In this document: piece after piece, positions 1-12,093 of the stretch | How the letters are laid out: every line of letters starts with the position of its first letter | Numbering within the stretch: the first letter of the stretch is position 1 | Assembly: GCA_024180945.1 (NCBI GenBank) | Contig: JAKSGN010000006.1 | Coordinates: forward strand, 1,302,001-1,366,000 | DNA: 64,000 bases | DNA from: Macrophomina tecta | Taxonomy: Eukaryota > Ascomycota > Dothideomycetes > Botryosphaeriales > Botryosphaeriaceae | Direction of reading: 5' to 3' | Position numbers and translations under genes: made by a program | Notes under the pieces: model-generated | The model's database searches: none | Told to the model about the DNA's origin: nothing | Seen by the model: only the letters and a program-made list of their open reading frames with translations

Positions 1-3000
1 ACCCTGATTGTCGGCCGCGGGCATGGTGGACAGAGAAAGGAAAGGAAAGGGAAAGAGAGGCGGGAAAGGAGAGGAAGGAAGAGTCGGCGGGAGAGAGAGG
101 GGATACAGCGGGAAACTGCGGGGTTGGACGCAAGCGGCGCGCCGCAGCAAGGTTAGCCAAGGAGATAACGGGAGATAGCAGCTGGCGGTTTGCGGAGCTG
201 GTACTTGTGGGCAACCTTACACGCGGGGCTCGCCTGCACTTCCTCTTGCGGGTTGCGCCACTATCCAAGCATGAACGCCAATCAGTATCTCTGGCATTGT
301 TTGGAATCTACAAAGCCTATAAAGCGAGGCATGACCTTTGCAGGCTGAGTTGCTGTGCCATTTGTCTGCCTGCTACTCTTTTATGGGAAGCTCCAGAATC
401 TGTCCGGGGAGCTTGGCAATATCCCAACGCAGTTGAAAGTCCCTCTGAAGTTCGATATGCGGCTGATGAGTTCCAGTCAAGGCCAGCTGAGAGTCGGCTT
501 TTGATTCAAAGCCCGGTGGCTATATGCGATACCGATGTCAGCCGACGGTCAATGCCTTTCTGAATGCCTTGCAGAGCCTCATCAAACCAACGGGGCGTAC
601 TTGTCCTTCACGAGACACGAGGCGAACCGAAGTAGAACTGGGCCGACTTCCCATTTGATGATCTTCGAGGTTGTAGGCATCGGCAGGCCATCAGTGGGGA
701 GAAGGTAAAGAGAGATGGCTGGCAAGGATTTTCTCTACCCATCGATCCCCATGCGGCCGGCCATGACGCAATCAAAGTTATCAACATCAAACTTTTCTCA
801 CCGCACCTGCAATGTCCTGCCTCTGGTCTGCACACCCTCCCCCCATGCAAACATTGTCCTTGACCACATTGGCTTCCAACTTTGTAAAAAAAAAAAAAAA
901 AAAAAAAAAAGGAAATGAAGAGCCGGAAGGCTAGCCGGCATATGCCACAGAACCAGAGAGAATAGAGGAGTACGAGAGAATGGGTCTTCAGAGTAAGAAG
1001 AGCCGCGTACCAGGCACACAGCGGAGAGGCCGACAAAAGGCTCCTCTAGCGCATGTCCAGCTCTCACCACTACCTGCGCTCAAGCAACCGTGACGTCCAT
1101 TTGTCTTCTGAAGGCGCAGGGCTCACTGGTTTGCATGCTGCATGCTGGATAGGCCATGGCGACGGGTGCCGTGGATGGAGCAGGCATGTTGCTGCAGGAC
1201 GAAATGCAAATCGTTTTAACGGGTTGGTGACGGTGTTTCACTTCGTTGCTTTTGTCCATGATTCCCCTTATTTTCCATATTTTCTCCTAGTGCCCATCAT
1301 GTGAATGCGATCTTCAGCCTGCAGGGGCGCGGCGCGTGGCAGTAAGATCTCGACAGCGTTGGGCCACCAATGGGACGGGCGGATGGAACTGACAGACGCA
1401 CAAGGGTCCAGCAGAGGCATGGTTGAAGAGGGATTCTGTATGGTGCATAGCCTTCGGTGGAGCTTACTCCGGCCATAATTTTCATGAGGCTCTCTCTGCG
1501 ACATGTTATTCGCAGTAAAGGCCTCTATCTTGCTTCATATGAATTTTGTCGCCACCATCAACACTGGCATGGCCGACTTCGCCGATAGCACGATAAACCG
1601 GACGTTTTCAGCCTTTCTGCTGGGTTGACCCTCACCATGCACGTTCCTCCGAAGTAGCCGCCCTTTTCGCATCCCTCTTCCCCCATAGCTTTGATGCAAC
1701 GTTGTCCCGAGCCGCGGAATTCCCGAGGCGTTCGGTGAAGCTCGTCCGGTGCGGGCTCCGTCTCGGCACGGGTGGGAGAGGGACATTTAAAGTTTCGTGA
1801 GAACATTGTTCGTCGTGTCTAATCTATTCGGCGGCGCTCGTTCCGCTGTAGGGTAGGCTGCGCGGTTACGTGCGCAGCAAACGGGCGTCAAACCCATTTC
1901 TCCGTGACGGGGCAGGTACGCGGCGCAATGGTCTGCATGGCGGGTACGGCCGCAGACCAAGATAGAAGAGAGGCCGAAACCTTAACACCAGACCAGTCCT
2001 GATCCATGTCTAGAAGAGCTCCAGGGGCGCGAGCCAAAGCGTGGTGGCGATACATGGGAGGCGCCTTGTGCAGGGGGGGAGGGAACGGGGAAAAGTAGGG
2101 GAAATGGCAATAGGTATGGGTTTGATGAGGAACGACGTTGCGAGTGCCTGACACCTACTACTTGGGCAAGAGGGAATAAAGCCGAGCTTGTCCCGCAGGG
2201 CAGGAGCACTTAGGCTAACCTACGGCAATCGGCAAGCAACGTGGAAGCCACGAGGCCGGTGCCGGGACGGACGGGGGCCGGTGGGGACGGGGGCGTGGCA
2301 GGCGAAAAGGCGGAGAGCGCGTGAGGGCAAACGCACGCCGGAAAGGGGCGGCGGGGGACGACAGCAGTGGCAGCCCAGCAGCATAGCAGTAGCAGCCCAA
2401 GGCAGCCGACCAGACGGGTGCAAGAGCCCCTCCACTGCGGGCCCTCTTGCGGCGAAATTGCCATTCGCCGTGAACCGCCCCCAGCCGTCTCACAACTTTG
2501 CTGCCCCCAGCCCGCTGCCCATCGCCTCCGCATGCGGCATCTCTTCCACAAGATCCACACGTGCTGTCCTTTCGTGGCGCGGAATCCCGCCGCACGTGGA
2601 TTGCAAAACGTGGCAATATAAGGATGCGCTTATACGTGCGAGCCCGCCCCGACCCCTGCCCGTCGATGGCCGCCTCGCTGCCGAAGTGTACCCTAATCAC
2701 CTGCGCCTTCGGGTGAGCACTTCGACGAGGTGAAGCAGCGGCGGAGCAAAGGGGAGCGACGAGCCAAGCAAAGCGGGACCAGAACGGCGGATTCGGGCAG
2801 TGCTGCTTTTGGCTTCCCATCATCCCTGCTCGCGGGTGAGGTCAGACGCCTGCAAGCCAGAGCGGTCGAAGAGGCTGCCTAGCCCTTGCCTTGCCTGCAC
2901 ACATACGTCGATGGCTTGGCCCAGCGTTAGCAGGGCAGCCATCTCACCCCCCCACCGCAACCATCGTACCATCATCGCAGCGGCATGCTGCAAACCTGTA

Positions 3001-5325
3001 TCCCCGTCCCCGTCAGCCTTCTACGCTACCGTACACTTGCCGGCCGCTCTCCGCCGCCAAAACCTTAATCCCGCTCTTGCCCACTCACAAAGAAGACTTG
3101 CCGCACCGCACATCCTCCGCCGTAATTCACGCTCTCAGGGTCTTCTCCTCTCCCTGACGCTCTGCCAAGTCCCTCATAGAGAGGGGGGTTTGGATGGAGA
3201 AATGAACTCCGGCTAAGAGTTGCCACCGCTCTTATTCCCATGCCACAACCGGGAATTACAGCTGTTTGACGCATGTCCAGCGCTTCCCCCTTGCCACCGG
3301 GGGAAGGACGGCCAATATCCTTGGGGGTGTAGAAACAAGCCCCGGCCGTCTTTACGCACTCCGGTCATCAGGTAGATTTCACAGGTGGTTGGAGGCCTCC
3401 GAAGGCACTTGTAAAAGCTTGTTTTTCGCCAGTGCGAAAAACTAGAGCGGAGAGCACTCCGCCTTGATGGCGAGGAGGAGCATGAGCCCAGCCCATCACA
3501 TCTACAACGGAAAGAACTCCTGAGAGAACAATGGCGGAAGAAACTGGAGAGAACAGTGTCAACCTCGGCGTGCGAGACTCGTCGTCCAACTAGGCAAGCC
3601 TTGACCCTTTGAGCGTGTCACTAGTGATGATTTGCCATGCCAGAGCGCACAGCAATGTGCGGCTCGCGCCTGCAGCCTTCTTCCGAGAGCGATCCTTGAC
3701 CGACTTGCGAATCCCGCCAGAAGACAAGGGCGTCCTGCAGGGCCGCAGCCCAGCCCCTGCCGGCAACCGGTAGAGCCGACAGAAATCGAGAGAGAAAAGG
3801 GCAGGGAAAAGGAATAAAAGGCTTGAACCACCGGGAAAAAGAACGGTTTGCCGAATACATCATGGGGGAGAGCGTGAAGGAGAGACAATAGAGTTCCATC
3901 TCCGCGGTTCATCCGTCCGATCGCAGGGTGTAGATTTGTGGCGGGACGATATGCAGCAACAACCTCACCAGTACCGATGATTTGCCTGCCTTACCTTGAG
4001 CCCCACACCGGCCTTCCCGCCCCGCTACGGGTGCCTCGTGTCGAGGAAGTAGTATCATCCACCAACGCCCAGAAACTAGGATCTTGCACGATTCTTCTTT
4101 TTTTATTTCAGAGTCTTGACGCCGGTCCGCTCGGCTGCAGATCTTCCGAACCTGCTTCACACCTAAACCCTTTTGAGTACCGCTGGCAAATGTTCGGTCG
4201 CCATACGTGAAGGATTGGGAAGGTACAGTCTTTTGTTTGGATCACAACCTTAATATTCGTTTCGTCTCAGACCGACCTCGGCGAAGGCTGACCTTACGCT
4301 GCTACGCAGACGTTCCTCCAGCCTTGAATGTGGTATGAACGCGGCCAATGTTACTGATAGAATCAAGCCCACATTTCAACTCCTTGCCCCCATATGTGAA
4401 GACACGTCCGAGCAGGGTGTCAATCGAGCAGCAGACGCGTGGGAATCAAATTGCGAAAATTTTCGTATGAACTGTGGGTCTGTTATGCCCATGAGCGCAA
4501 CATTTGGCTTCCCGCCTCGTGCTCGCGAACTTTGCTCGTAATGGTGAAGCTAGCTAAGATACATGCCTTGAATATTGGTAGCAGGATATTTTTTTTCAAC
4601 GCAGCCCCCCGTCTCTCTCGACATACAGCGGCCAAGCCCCGGAGGCTTATGGGCAAAAAATGCTAGGCTGGTCGAAAATTGCCCAACATCCCATCATCTA
4701 TCTTCCTGTAAATAAGACAATACTGGAGGAGGGGAAGACAACGCAAAGCAAAGCACAACAAGCAGCGCCTTGGAGACAAAACAAAACACGAACAAAAATG
4801 CCGATACCATGCTAATAAGCCCAGTGATGTACTCCATATTTTTGTTGCGTCCCCGCCATACTGAGGCTCCCCTCGTATGGCAAGTGACATGGATGCCTCA
4901 TTCGCACAATATAAGGAAAAGCACAATAATCTCGAGGAGCCACCTGTGAAGGTCCGCGATAAAATTTGACAAAAACACCCCGGGATATGTTGCAAACCGA
5001 GAGAAGCCTCCGGATGAGAGCACATGTGACGCCAACCCCATGTTAACAAAAGAGAGCTTTTATCGGCCGACCAAAGCTGTCGAGATCGAAGAGGGTCTAG
5101 TCGTGGCATAGCGGCGTATTCAGCGATAGACCTATCGTACAATGCGTAAAAGGGAATCTTTGTATGTCGAAGCGGAAAGCTCCCGTTGGCATTGCATGGG
5201 GGCTGGAGGATATCGTTGAGGAAAATTACGTCGCAGTGCCATATCAGCCAAAATCGCAAATGTCATTTGCAAAGGGAAGTTTGAGCTTGTCTGCTTGCAG
5301 CAATTCGATCGTAGCGGGTCGATGG
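1..5325. other. Gene-poor left end, no supported gene
   Basis: I recognise no protein-coding gene here. Open frames occur on both strands of the GC-rich part (about 2.2-3.2 kb), but they overlap one another, several begin at GTG or TTG, and none resembles a known family. The last 600-700 bases are probably the 3' untranslated region of the minus-strand bHLH gene that ends at 5326. A 25-base A tract lies at 886-910. Confidence 0.5.
886..910 (+). repeat. A25 homopolymer tract
   Basis: An uninterrupted run of 25 A, the longest homopolymer in the window. No gene with visible introns lies beside it. It could be a simple slippage product; I see no retroposed gene body upstream of it. Confidence 0.9.
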
Positions 5326-6855
5326 TCATCTGTGATTGTACGATCTTCCGCCAGCAAATTCCACACCCTGCATTGCGGTTGGTTGCACTGCAGGCTGTGC
5401 ACCGTTCTGCCATTGCGCTTGCTGCAGAGGTGGAAGAACATTCTGCTGGCCTTGGCCTGGTTGCGGTTGCTGCTGTGCTAAGTAGTTGGTCATACTCCCG
5501 AAGACGTGCGGATGATTGGGATCCATCTGACGAAGTTGTTGCCATGCGGCGTGGAGCTCATGCTTGAGTTCAGCGTTCTCGCGCTCCAGCTCGCTGGCCC
5601 TGCCGTTGTAGGTGGCGGTTGCCGATTCCTGCCTCATGCGGTTGTTGTCGTTCTGTATTCGGTCAAAATTCCTTTGCAAGCTTCTGATATACTCGATTGC
5701 TGTACTTGCGCGTCAGCTGTATGATGGTGCGACTAACGGGTGGATGTCACAAACACTTGGTAAGAATTTCCCACTTGCTAGACTTGTTGCCGGGAGAGTT
5801 GGGAAGAATGCCGTTGAGTTCATCAAATAGCTGCTTCATCTCACTACGTCTCTTCCGCTCGGCCATCTTGTGGCTCACGCGCAGCTCGGGAGTTCGGCTG
5901 TAGTTGCCCGTACCAGGAGTTGCTGCGTGTTCAGACTGCAGATTGGTGATATTTCGGTGTTGCATAGAGTGGTGGTGAGTGTGCGGAATTTCTGTTTCGT
6001 GTCAGCTGGGGCGACGGCAACAACAGGTAGGTTCAACAAACCATCCTCGAATCTCTTCTGACCCGGTGGGAGCGCTTCGGCATAGATGCTACTATTGATA
6101 GAGGTTGCAAAGCTATTCTGCCTTGAAGGAATTGATCTTGTGGATCGCTCGATGCTAGAGTCACCACTGCTAGAGCCACGGCGTTCGTCCGGTTCGGCGT
6201 CGGGGAAAGCCCATGGGAAACCCTTGGTGGGAGCAGCTGCCATAGGATCGGGCATACCAGAGACACTGCGTGGATTGGGGTTGATCACAGGAGCTCGGCG
6301 GGGGGCCTGGTTGGAGCGGACGGAGTTGCGGGGGCCCAAAGGCGAAAGAGGCGGTCCTCCATTTTGACGGGTCTCTCCGGTAATACCTCGTTGCTGCTGC
6401 AGGCTGGACACGAGCGAGACACGCGAGGTGTTCTGGGACTCGTAAGGCGATGATGGACTGATGGCGAGGTGGTTCATGCCGGCATTCATGCGGCTGTCGA
6501 CGCTGCTTCTCCTCGACTCCAGGTAGGAAGAGGAGGCATCGAGGCTCTGGCGGTTATCGAAGGTGTGATTGAAGGGAGGTAGAGCTTGCGGGGTCTGAGA
6601 AGGTTGCCGTGCCGACTGTGGAGTCTCCGGGATAGAGCTCCGTGATGGCGAGTCTTCAGCATTGAGAATATTCTGAAGTTGGAGGTTGGTGGTGTTTGAC
6701 ACTCCAGAGGAGTGTTTGCTCTGCGTCTGAGAAATGGACCATGTGCCAGAATCACGCGCCTCGAGCGGCTGGCGTGCCTGCATCTGTACGGCATCAGACT
6801 GAGAGAGGTTGTGCGTCAGCGACGCGATGGAGGGAAGGGCCTGGGCCTGGGACAT
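5326..6855 (-). CDS. bHLH-leucine zipper transcription factor
   Basis: Predicted nuclear DNA-binding regulator of 474 aa. Modelled exons (minus strand) are 6855-6042, 5991-5755 and 5699-5326. Both introns (50 and 55 nt) use GTTTGT-type donors and have a GCTGAC branch box. The start at 6855 opens a conserved-looking N-terminus (MSQAQALPSIASLTHNL); the frame stays open upstream to 7116 but without similarity to anything I know. Residues 1-290 are Ser/Pro/Gln-rich and probably disordered. The bHLH spans about 309-365, and its basic region shows the His312/Glu316/Arg320 pattern expected for CACGTG-type E-box readers. A short leucine-rich coiled coil (LERENAELKHEL) follows, then a Gln/Pro-rich tail. 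The second intron falls inside helix 2, and splicing restores ILTKSIEYIRSL. Family membership is clear; targets cannot be read from the sequence. Confidence 0.88.
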
Positions 6856-7386
6856 GGCGACGGAGGACCTCACGTGAGGCGGGAAGGGCAACGGTGAGAC
6901 GAGAGATGAACAGCGAGACAACGACTTTTGAGAGCAAGAACGAGGCGCAGACAAGACCGGGCGACAGCGAAGCAGACCAGAGCAGTACGGAATTGGCTCC
7001 GTGCCAGGGCCGTTAAGACGAGAGGAGATGGCGTGGTAGCCAGGACTAGCGGGGATGGTCAGGGCTTCAATTAAAGAACGGGTCGAAGGTTGTAGCAGAG
7101 TGTTCCCTGGGCCCACGTCAGCACGAGAAGAGCACTTGCCGCCGGGCTGGATTGCCGAGGGGTGACGTCGGGGCGGAGGACGGGGGGAGTTTGGGAAGGC
7201 AGGTCAGGCACTTACTCGAGGCTGTCGAGGCTAGAGGGCGGCGGGCGGCGGAGGCAGCTGGGCAGCGCGAGAAACAAAAGAGCGGCTCAGGTCCAGCAGT
7301 GCTGCGAGCCGGGCCGATTCGACAATGCAGGGAACGGGGCGGACTCAGGGCATTGGGGTTCGGGCGGTGGGCGCGGGGTGCGGTAG

Positions 7387-7463
7387 GCGTGGGCGAGGCG
7401 AAGGCGAGGGTGAGGGCGTGGACGTGGACGTGGGCGAGGGCGAGGGCGAGGGCGTGGGCGTGG
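7387..7463. repeat. Hexamer-type GGCGAG/GGCGTG minisatellite
   Basis: About 77 bases made of imperfect 6-base units, mainly GGCGAG alternating with GGCGTG and GGACGT. It lies about 0.55 kb upstream of the bHLH start codon. Translation in any frame gives only low-complexity Arg/Gly or Pro-rich peptides. Confidence 0.8.
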
Positions 7464-7967
7464 CAGCTTTCGGCGTCGCAGAGGACGACGGACGACGGAG
7501 ACGGCGAAGAGGGCGGCGGCGGGAGGAGGAGCAGGAGCAGGTGGTGTGGAGATCACGGGAGGCTCGGGGCTCGCGCGTTGGAGCGAGGAGTCGGGGGCGC
7601 GGTGCGGGAGCGGAGGCAGCAGATGAGATATTGCAGCGAAGGGAGGCGGAAACGGTGGCGCGCACGGGCGGTTGCACGAGAGCGCTTCGGAGCCTGACAC
7701 AGTCACGGGCGGGAGCCGGCAAGGAAGATGGGGAGGGCGAGCAGTCGGGCAGCACAGGGGGGCTTGGTGGAGCGAAGAGTCAGGAACCAAAGCTACGCGC
7801 GTAGGTCAAGGGCGCCGCTGGCCTCTCTTTCTCTTGGAGCAGCGACGCGGACCAGCGACCAGACCTCTCAGGCGTCCCTTACATGCACGACTCAGCAGCT
7901 CCCGGCGGGGCGGTTCGGGGAAGCAGTCGCCAGCGCAGCGCAGCGTGGGCGCGGGTTGGGGGCGGGC

Positions 7968-8051
7968 GGGCAGCGGGCAGCAGGCAGCGGGCAGCGGGCA
8001 GCGAGCGACGCGGGCGCGGGCGTGGGCAGCGAGCGACGCGGGCGCGGGCGT
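7968..8051. repeat. GGGCAGC heptamer array joined to a 28-bp tandem duplication
   Basis: Five consecutive heptamers occupy 7968-8002, four reading GGGCAGC and one AGGCAGC. The last heptamer is also the start of a 28-base unit (7996-8023) that is repeated perfectly at 8024-8051. The same heptamer forms an array at 45970-45997. Confidence 0.9.
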
Positions 8052-11000
8052 GGGCAGCAGCGGCAGCGGCAGCGCGAAGAGCAGCGCGCTGAGAGCTGGG
8101 CGATGGCCGCTGATCCAGCACGTGGGCGGCCGGGTTGCGAGCCTCCAGATCCTCGCCGCCTCGCATCGCCGCTGCTCCTGTGGCGGCCGCTTGCCAAGCG
8201 CGTGGAGGCGACCGCCCTTGGCCGCCGCCAGCCCGCCCGGCCCTGGTCGCTCTCTTTTGCCCTTTCCTCGCGTGGCTCCCGCCGTCAGTGCTGCTGCTTT
8301 AACACCACGCGCTGTGCTCGCTTATCGCCCGCCCTCGACGCCCGCCACTGACTCGATCTGCCTGCCCGGCGAAACGCACCCAACCTGCGATCGTGCCACC
8401 CTCCCGCCGCTGATCAGCCCAGTCGCCCACACGCTGCCAGGGAGAGCCCGCAGAGAACCGCCGCGGCCGCGACCACCACCACCGCTCCCGCTCCGCAATG
8501 TCGCGCCGCCCCCCCCCCCCCAAAGCAGCAGCGATGCCCGGCAGCGGCAGCAGCAGCAGACCGACCACAGCGCTCGGTCCGCATCGCCTGCTGCATCCCC
8601 CGCCCGCTCGCTCGCTCGGAATGATGGGCGCCGCAGCACCCGTCGCACCGCGCAGCCGTGCAGCGTTCCTCTGCCCGGTCCAGTTAGCGTCCGCTGCATG
8701 TCATTCGTCTGGAGCTCTCCCACCGCGCTAACACCATGCCCAGCCATACTTCGCTGCTTGCAACCTCGCCCACCGTCCACGCCTGCGCCTGCACTCCTCA
8801 GCCCACTTGTGGGGCTCCGCCCACGCCCTGCCCAACCCGGACGCCGTGTCTCAGCGACCCATTCGGGCCCTCAGGTCGCACGCCCTCCCCGTTTCTGGCC
8901 TCGCCAGCAGGATGAGTCAGCCCTTCCGCCAGCGCCTGCAGACTGTCCAGAGAGCTCCTGCAGATCTGCCCGCCATCCCAGGATCCACGCCGTGTCAAGG
9001 GAGCATTCCAGTCAGGGGCCCTCATCGTGAAGCCGTTCTGTCCTACCAACCGCTGCCCGGGTATCCAGGACGGGCGCAGTAGCGCCAGCAACGAGCCCTC
9101 CCAGTCTTGGTTCGTCCGACCTTCTGATTCTCCCCGTGATTGCTGGCGCCCATGGTCCTGGATCCCGCTTCGTTTCATTAAGGAGAGCTGCTGCAGACGG
9201 TCATCTCCCATTGCTAGTGCCGTTATGGGGACCCGTAATTGCGCATGGTTGCATGTCTCTGCCCAGACCCTGTGAGCGCCACGCTTCGGAGAATTTCGGT
9301 CGTAGGATGCGCACACATGCCAGTACTGGTCTCCACACGGTCCAGAGGCCGCTTGCAGCTTTTTGAGCAATGCCAGCCTCGGTGTGGCCGCCTCCGCATG
9401 CTGCACTGAGGGCCACGCCACCCAACAACCGGGTTTGGATGTGCGTCGCGACACACTTACCCGTGCTTTGTGTCACGCCTGTCGGAAGCGTGTGTAGGAG
9501 AGAATCCGACTGCGCTCTTTGTCCCCCACGCCGGTGTGGCGATGATGTTCTTTTGTTGTAAGTCCCCACAGTGCACCGCATTGCGCTAGCTTCGGTCTCG
9601 CCGCCGAGTGGGTTGTGCTCTCTTGGTCTAACTTTGCCTCTGTCATTGGACCGGCACAGCCGTTACGTTGTTGGGTCTGTTGCCTATCAGACAAAAGCGG
9701 TTCCGTGGAGCCAATATAACCCATGATATTCACCTCGAAGGAACCCTTGTCTCAGTTTGTATGTGCTTCCTATTGAGTTGTTCAGGACATCGCGCCAACG
9801 CCTTCTAATAGGTAAATGGGGTCAATGCCCGGTGTGCGGAAAAGGTGAGGTTTGCAGGGTGCATCTCGACAATTAGTCGCTGTAGGAGGTCCTTGGCGTA
9901 AATGTTCTTCATACAGAAGGCGTTTATCATCATGGCAACCGCCCAGCCAATCGCAGCTGCACGCGCTCCTCATACCATTCAAGGTGCTTATGGCTTCTAC
10001 TAAAAACCATGAGGAAACAACACCTCAATGCCATCATGGCAGAAGTCACATCACGTCCATTTACTTGGCCCATTGAGTCCAAACACCCTCTGAATATTGA
10101 CTGTGACGTGCACGCGGCCCTGGTTTGGACGCTGCGTCTGTTGGATACGGCTCCTCAAAGCGTCTGCGAGACGTTGCGAGAAACAGGTCTTTCTCACGTT
10201 TCCCGCGTGCTGCAACCACTCCTCTGAATCCTAGAGGCCGGAAACGGAAATATCGCAGCCGGAGCAACGTGCCTCGCGGCAAGCTAGAGACCATGTCGGC
10301 CTCCGCTAAGAATTATACAAAGAAAAAAGGCGGCCACGCTGGGACATGCGATGCCCATGGTTCTCCGTCCCATCCTGTCGGCACCACGCTAGCGTCGATA
10401 TCCAGAGTATCCAAACCTCATTGCTGTTGTTCTCCACTGTGGCGAGCATAACGCCAGCACGCACGGATGCGAGCTGAAGGTAAGAATGCTTGGTTCTCGC
10501 CCACGCATCCAGGCACGAGGCGTGTTGCTACGGAAAAGTGCATTCCTCGATGTGCCCAGGAGTCGTCCGATTTGGAGGAAGATCAAGGCCGATCCGTCTG
10601 ACAGCATGGCCACGGATTCAAGCACATGGCCATGCTGGGTGCGGGCTGGTCTGACCAACCGGCTCTGATGATCAGGTCCTAGGTCATATACATAACCCCG
10701 CACATAACGACGTAAATTGCGCCTTGAGCACGGGAACTCGTCTCTTCTCTTTCCTCAACTCAGTAGTCCACTCGGCAAAGTTTCCTGTCATCGCCACTTT
10801 GCCCTCAGCCTAGCCTTTGTCCTGCATTGCATATGTCGCGCTCGCTGAAAGACTAGCGCAGTCAGCTTATGCTCAACACACCTGTCAAACACGTCTGATG
10901 TGCGCACACTATAGCCTGTGGGCGAGAATGAGGCAACGAAATAGGCAGGAGATGCGGTAGATAAGTCATTATCAGTGACACTTGGGCATCTACAGCCACA

Positions 11001-11985
11001 GCATGTCTTCTGATGCTACGACCCTTTTCCGACGCTCAAAAGCCATAGATCACGCCACAAGAAGTACACGCTTTTCCCAGAATACCCGCTGAGACGGTCG
11101 CCTTCCCCGAAAACGAGCCGATCAACAAAGAATTCTTCCGCACTACTGCTTAACACCACGACCACTTATCTGGTCTTAGCGTCGTTGAACCGCTACTCGG
11201 ACAATAGAGAGCGAGAAGAAGGCCGTCTAGTGAGGCATTGAGCTCTTGGTTCTTGTGTATGCTGTATCCTAGTTCTCTCGGGCCTACGGTTGCTCTCAGT
11301 CTCCTTGACACCGTCACAAATATCGCGACAGCAAAGAGAAATGCAAAGGTTCACTCCGGTGGAGAATTGAAATCAGGTCCCAGCGCTTATACCACCGTTG
11401 TGATCCCTACCCCAGAGACAGGAGCCGTCATGGCAAGTGCAAATCATTCGCAGCCTGAGACTGTCGTCCGCTTGTCACCACAACCCTGTCTGCGACTTTC
11501 GAAAATTGTCCTTCAAAACCATCGTCCGATGGTCGGCGAAGTGATAACCATCTCCAGCTGTCTCTTCTACTTCTCATGAATTGTACAAGGTCAGAGACAT
11601 TGCGACCAAAACTTGCCGCGGGAGTAGGAGCATTCGTCCGGACGTGGGCGTCACTAATTTTTCTGGGAATTTACATGCGGATGAATGTTTCTACTCCCCG
11701 CGTATAAATGTGCGCTTGCTATCGTGGTACTCTTGGGGCCGGACTTACAGCAGCGAAACGACAACGATATCCTCTAAACCTAGCCGACTACGAGTAATGC
11801 GATGTATTCCCAACCAAAAGAGCAATCCCGCTGCATCCCCTGCCGGGTAGCAATTATCAAGCTTTTCCCAATATTCGGTTATGAATGGCCGGAGAGACGA
11901 AGCGGGGGCGCCCCTTGGGAGTACCAAGCAGCACTTGACCATATCTTAACCACCACACATGCTACGCTACCTTCGAATGAGGCGC

Positions 11986-11991
11986 AAAAAA
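11986..11991 (-). terminator. Pol III terminator of tRNA-Asp
   Basis: Six consecutive A on the plus strand give TTTTTT on the minus strand, 11 bases after the tRNA 3' end. This is the standard RNA polymerase III stop. Confidence 0.75.
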
Positions 11992-12002
11992 GAACAGTAC
12001 GA

Positions 12003-12093
12003 CTCTCCGACGGGGAATCGAACCCCGGTCTCCCGCGCTTGTTGAAGCGGATACTTTGACAAGCGGAAATCATGACCACTAGACCATCGAAGA
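12003..12093 (-). tRNA. tRNA-Asp (anticodon GTC) with a 19-nt intron
   Basis: Read on the minus strand, the 5' strand TCTTCGA pairs with the 3' strand TCGGAGA (one G-T wobble) to form a 7-bp acceptor stem. The T arm is CGGGG, loop TTCGATT, CCCCG. The anticodon arm is TCCGC/GCGGG with loop TTGTCAC, anticodon GTC, once a 19-base intron (12038-12056) placed after position 37 is removed. The mature length is 72 nt, usual for tRNA-Asp. The discriminator base is G, and CCA is not encoded, as expected in eukaryotes. The D stem has one weak pair. Confidence 0.93.

Larger units (their letters stand above)
6856..12002. other. Long GC-rich upstream region, then gene-poor DNA
   Basis: The first 2.5 kb (about 6.9-9.4 kb) is very GC-rich with minisatellites and presumably contains the promoter and 5' leader of the bHLH gene. 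Long open frames on both strands (for example 7672-9030, which starts at TTG) look like by-products of high GC and repeat content. From about 9.4 to 12.0 kb the composition is more balanced and I see no gene. Confidence 0.45.

Noticed and set aside
886..910. A25 tract as the poly-A tail of a retroposed gene
   Set aside because: No coding remnant or target-site duplication is visible upstream of the tract.
2188..2823. Overlapping frames of 181 and 202 residues on opposite strands
   Set aside because: Mutually overlapping, GC-driven, biased to Arg/Pro/Ser, with no recognisable domain or splice support.
4663..5259. 198-residue minus-strand frame just downstream of the bHLH stop
   Set aside because: It fits the 3' untranslated region of the bHLH gene. 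The sequence is rich in Cys, Leu and Arg in a chance-like pattern and resembles no family.
7672..9030. 452-residue open frame on the plus strand
   Set aside because: It starts at TTG, lies in very GC-rich repeat-containing DNA, overlaps long frames on the other strand, and its translation is low-complexity Arg/Pro/Ser/Ala without any family pattern.
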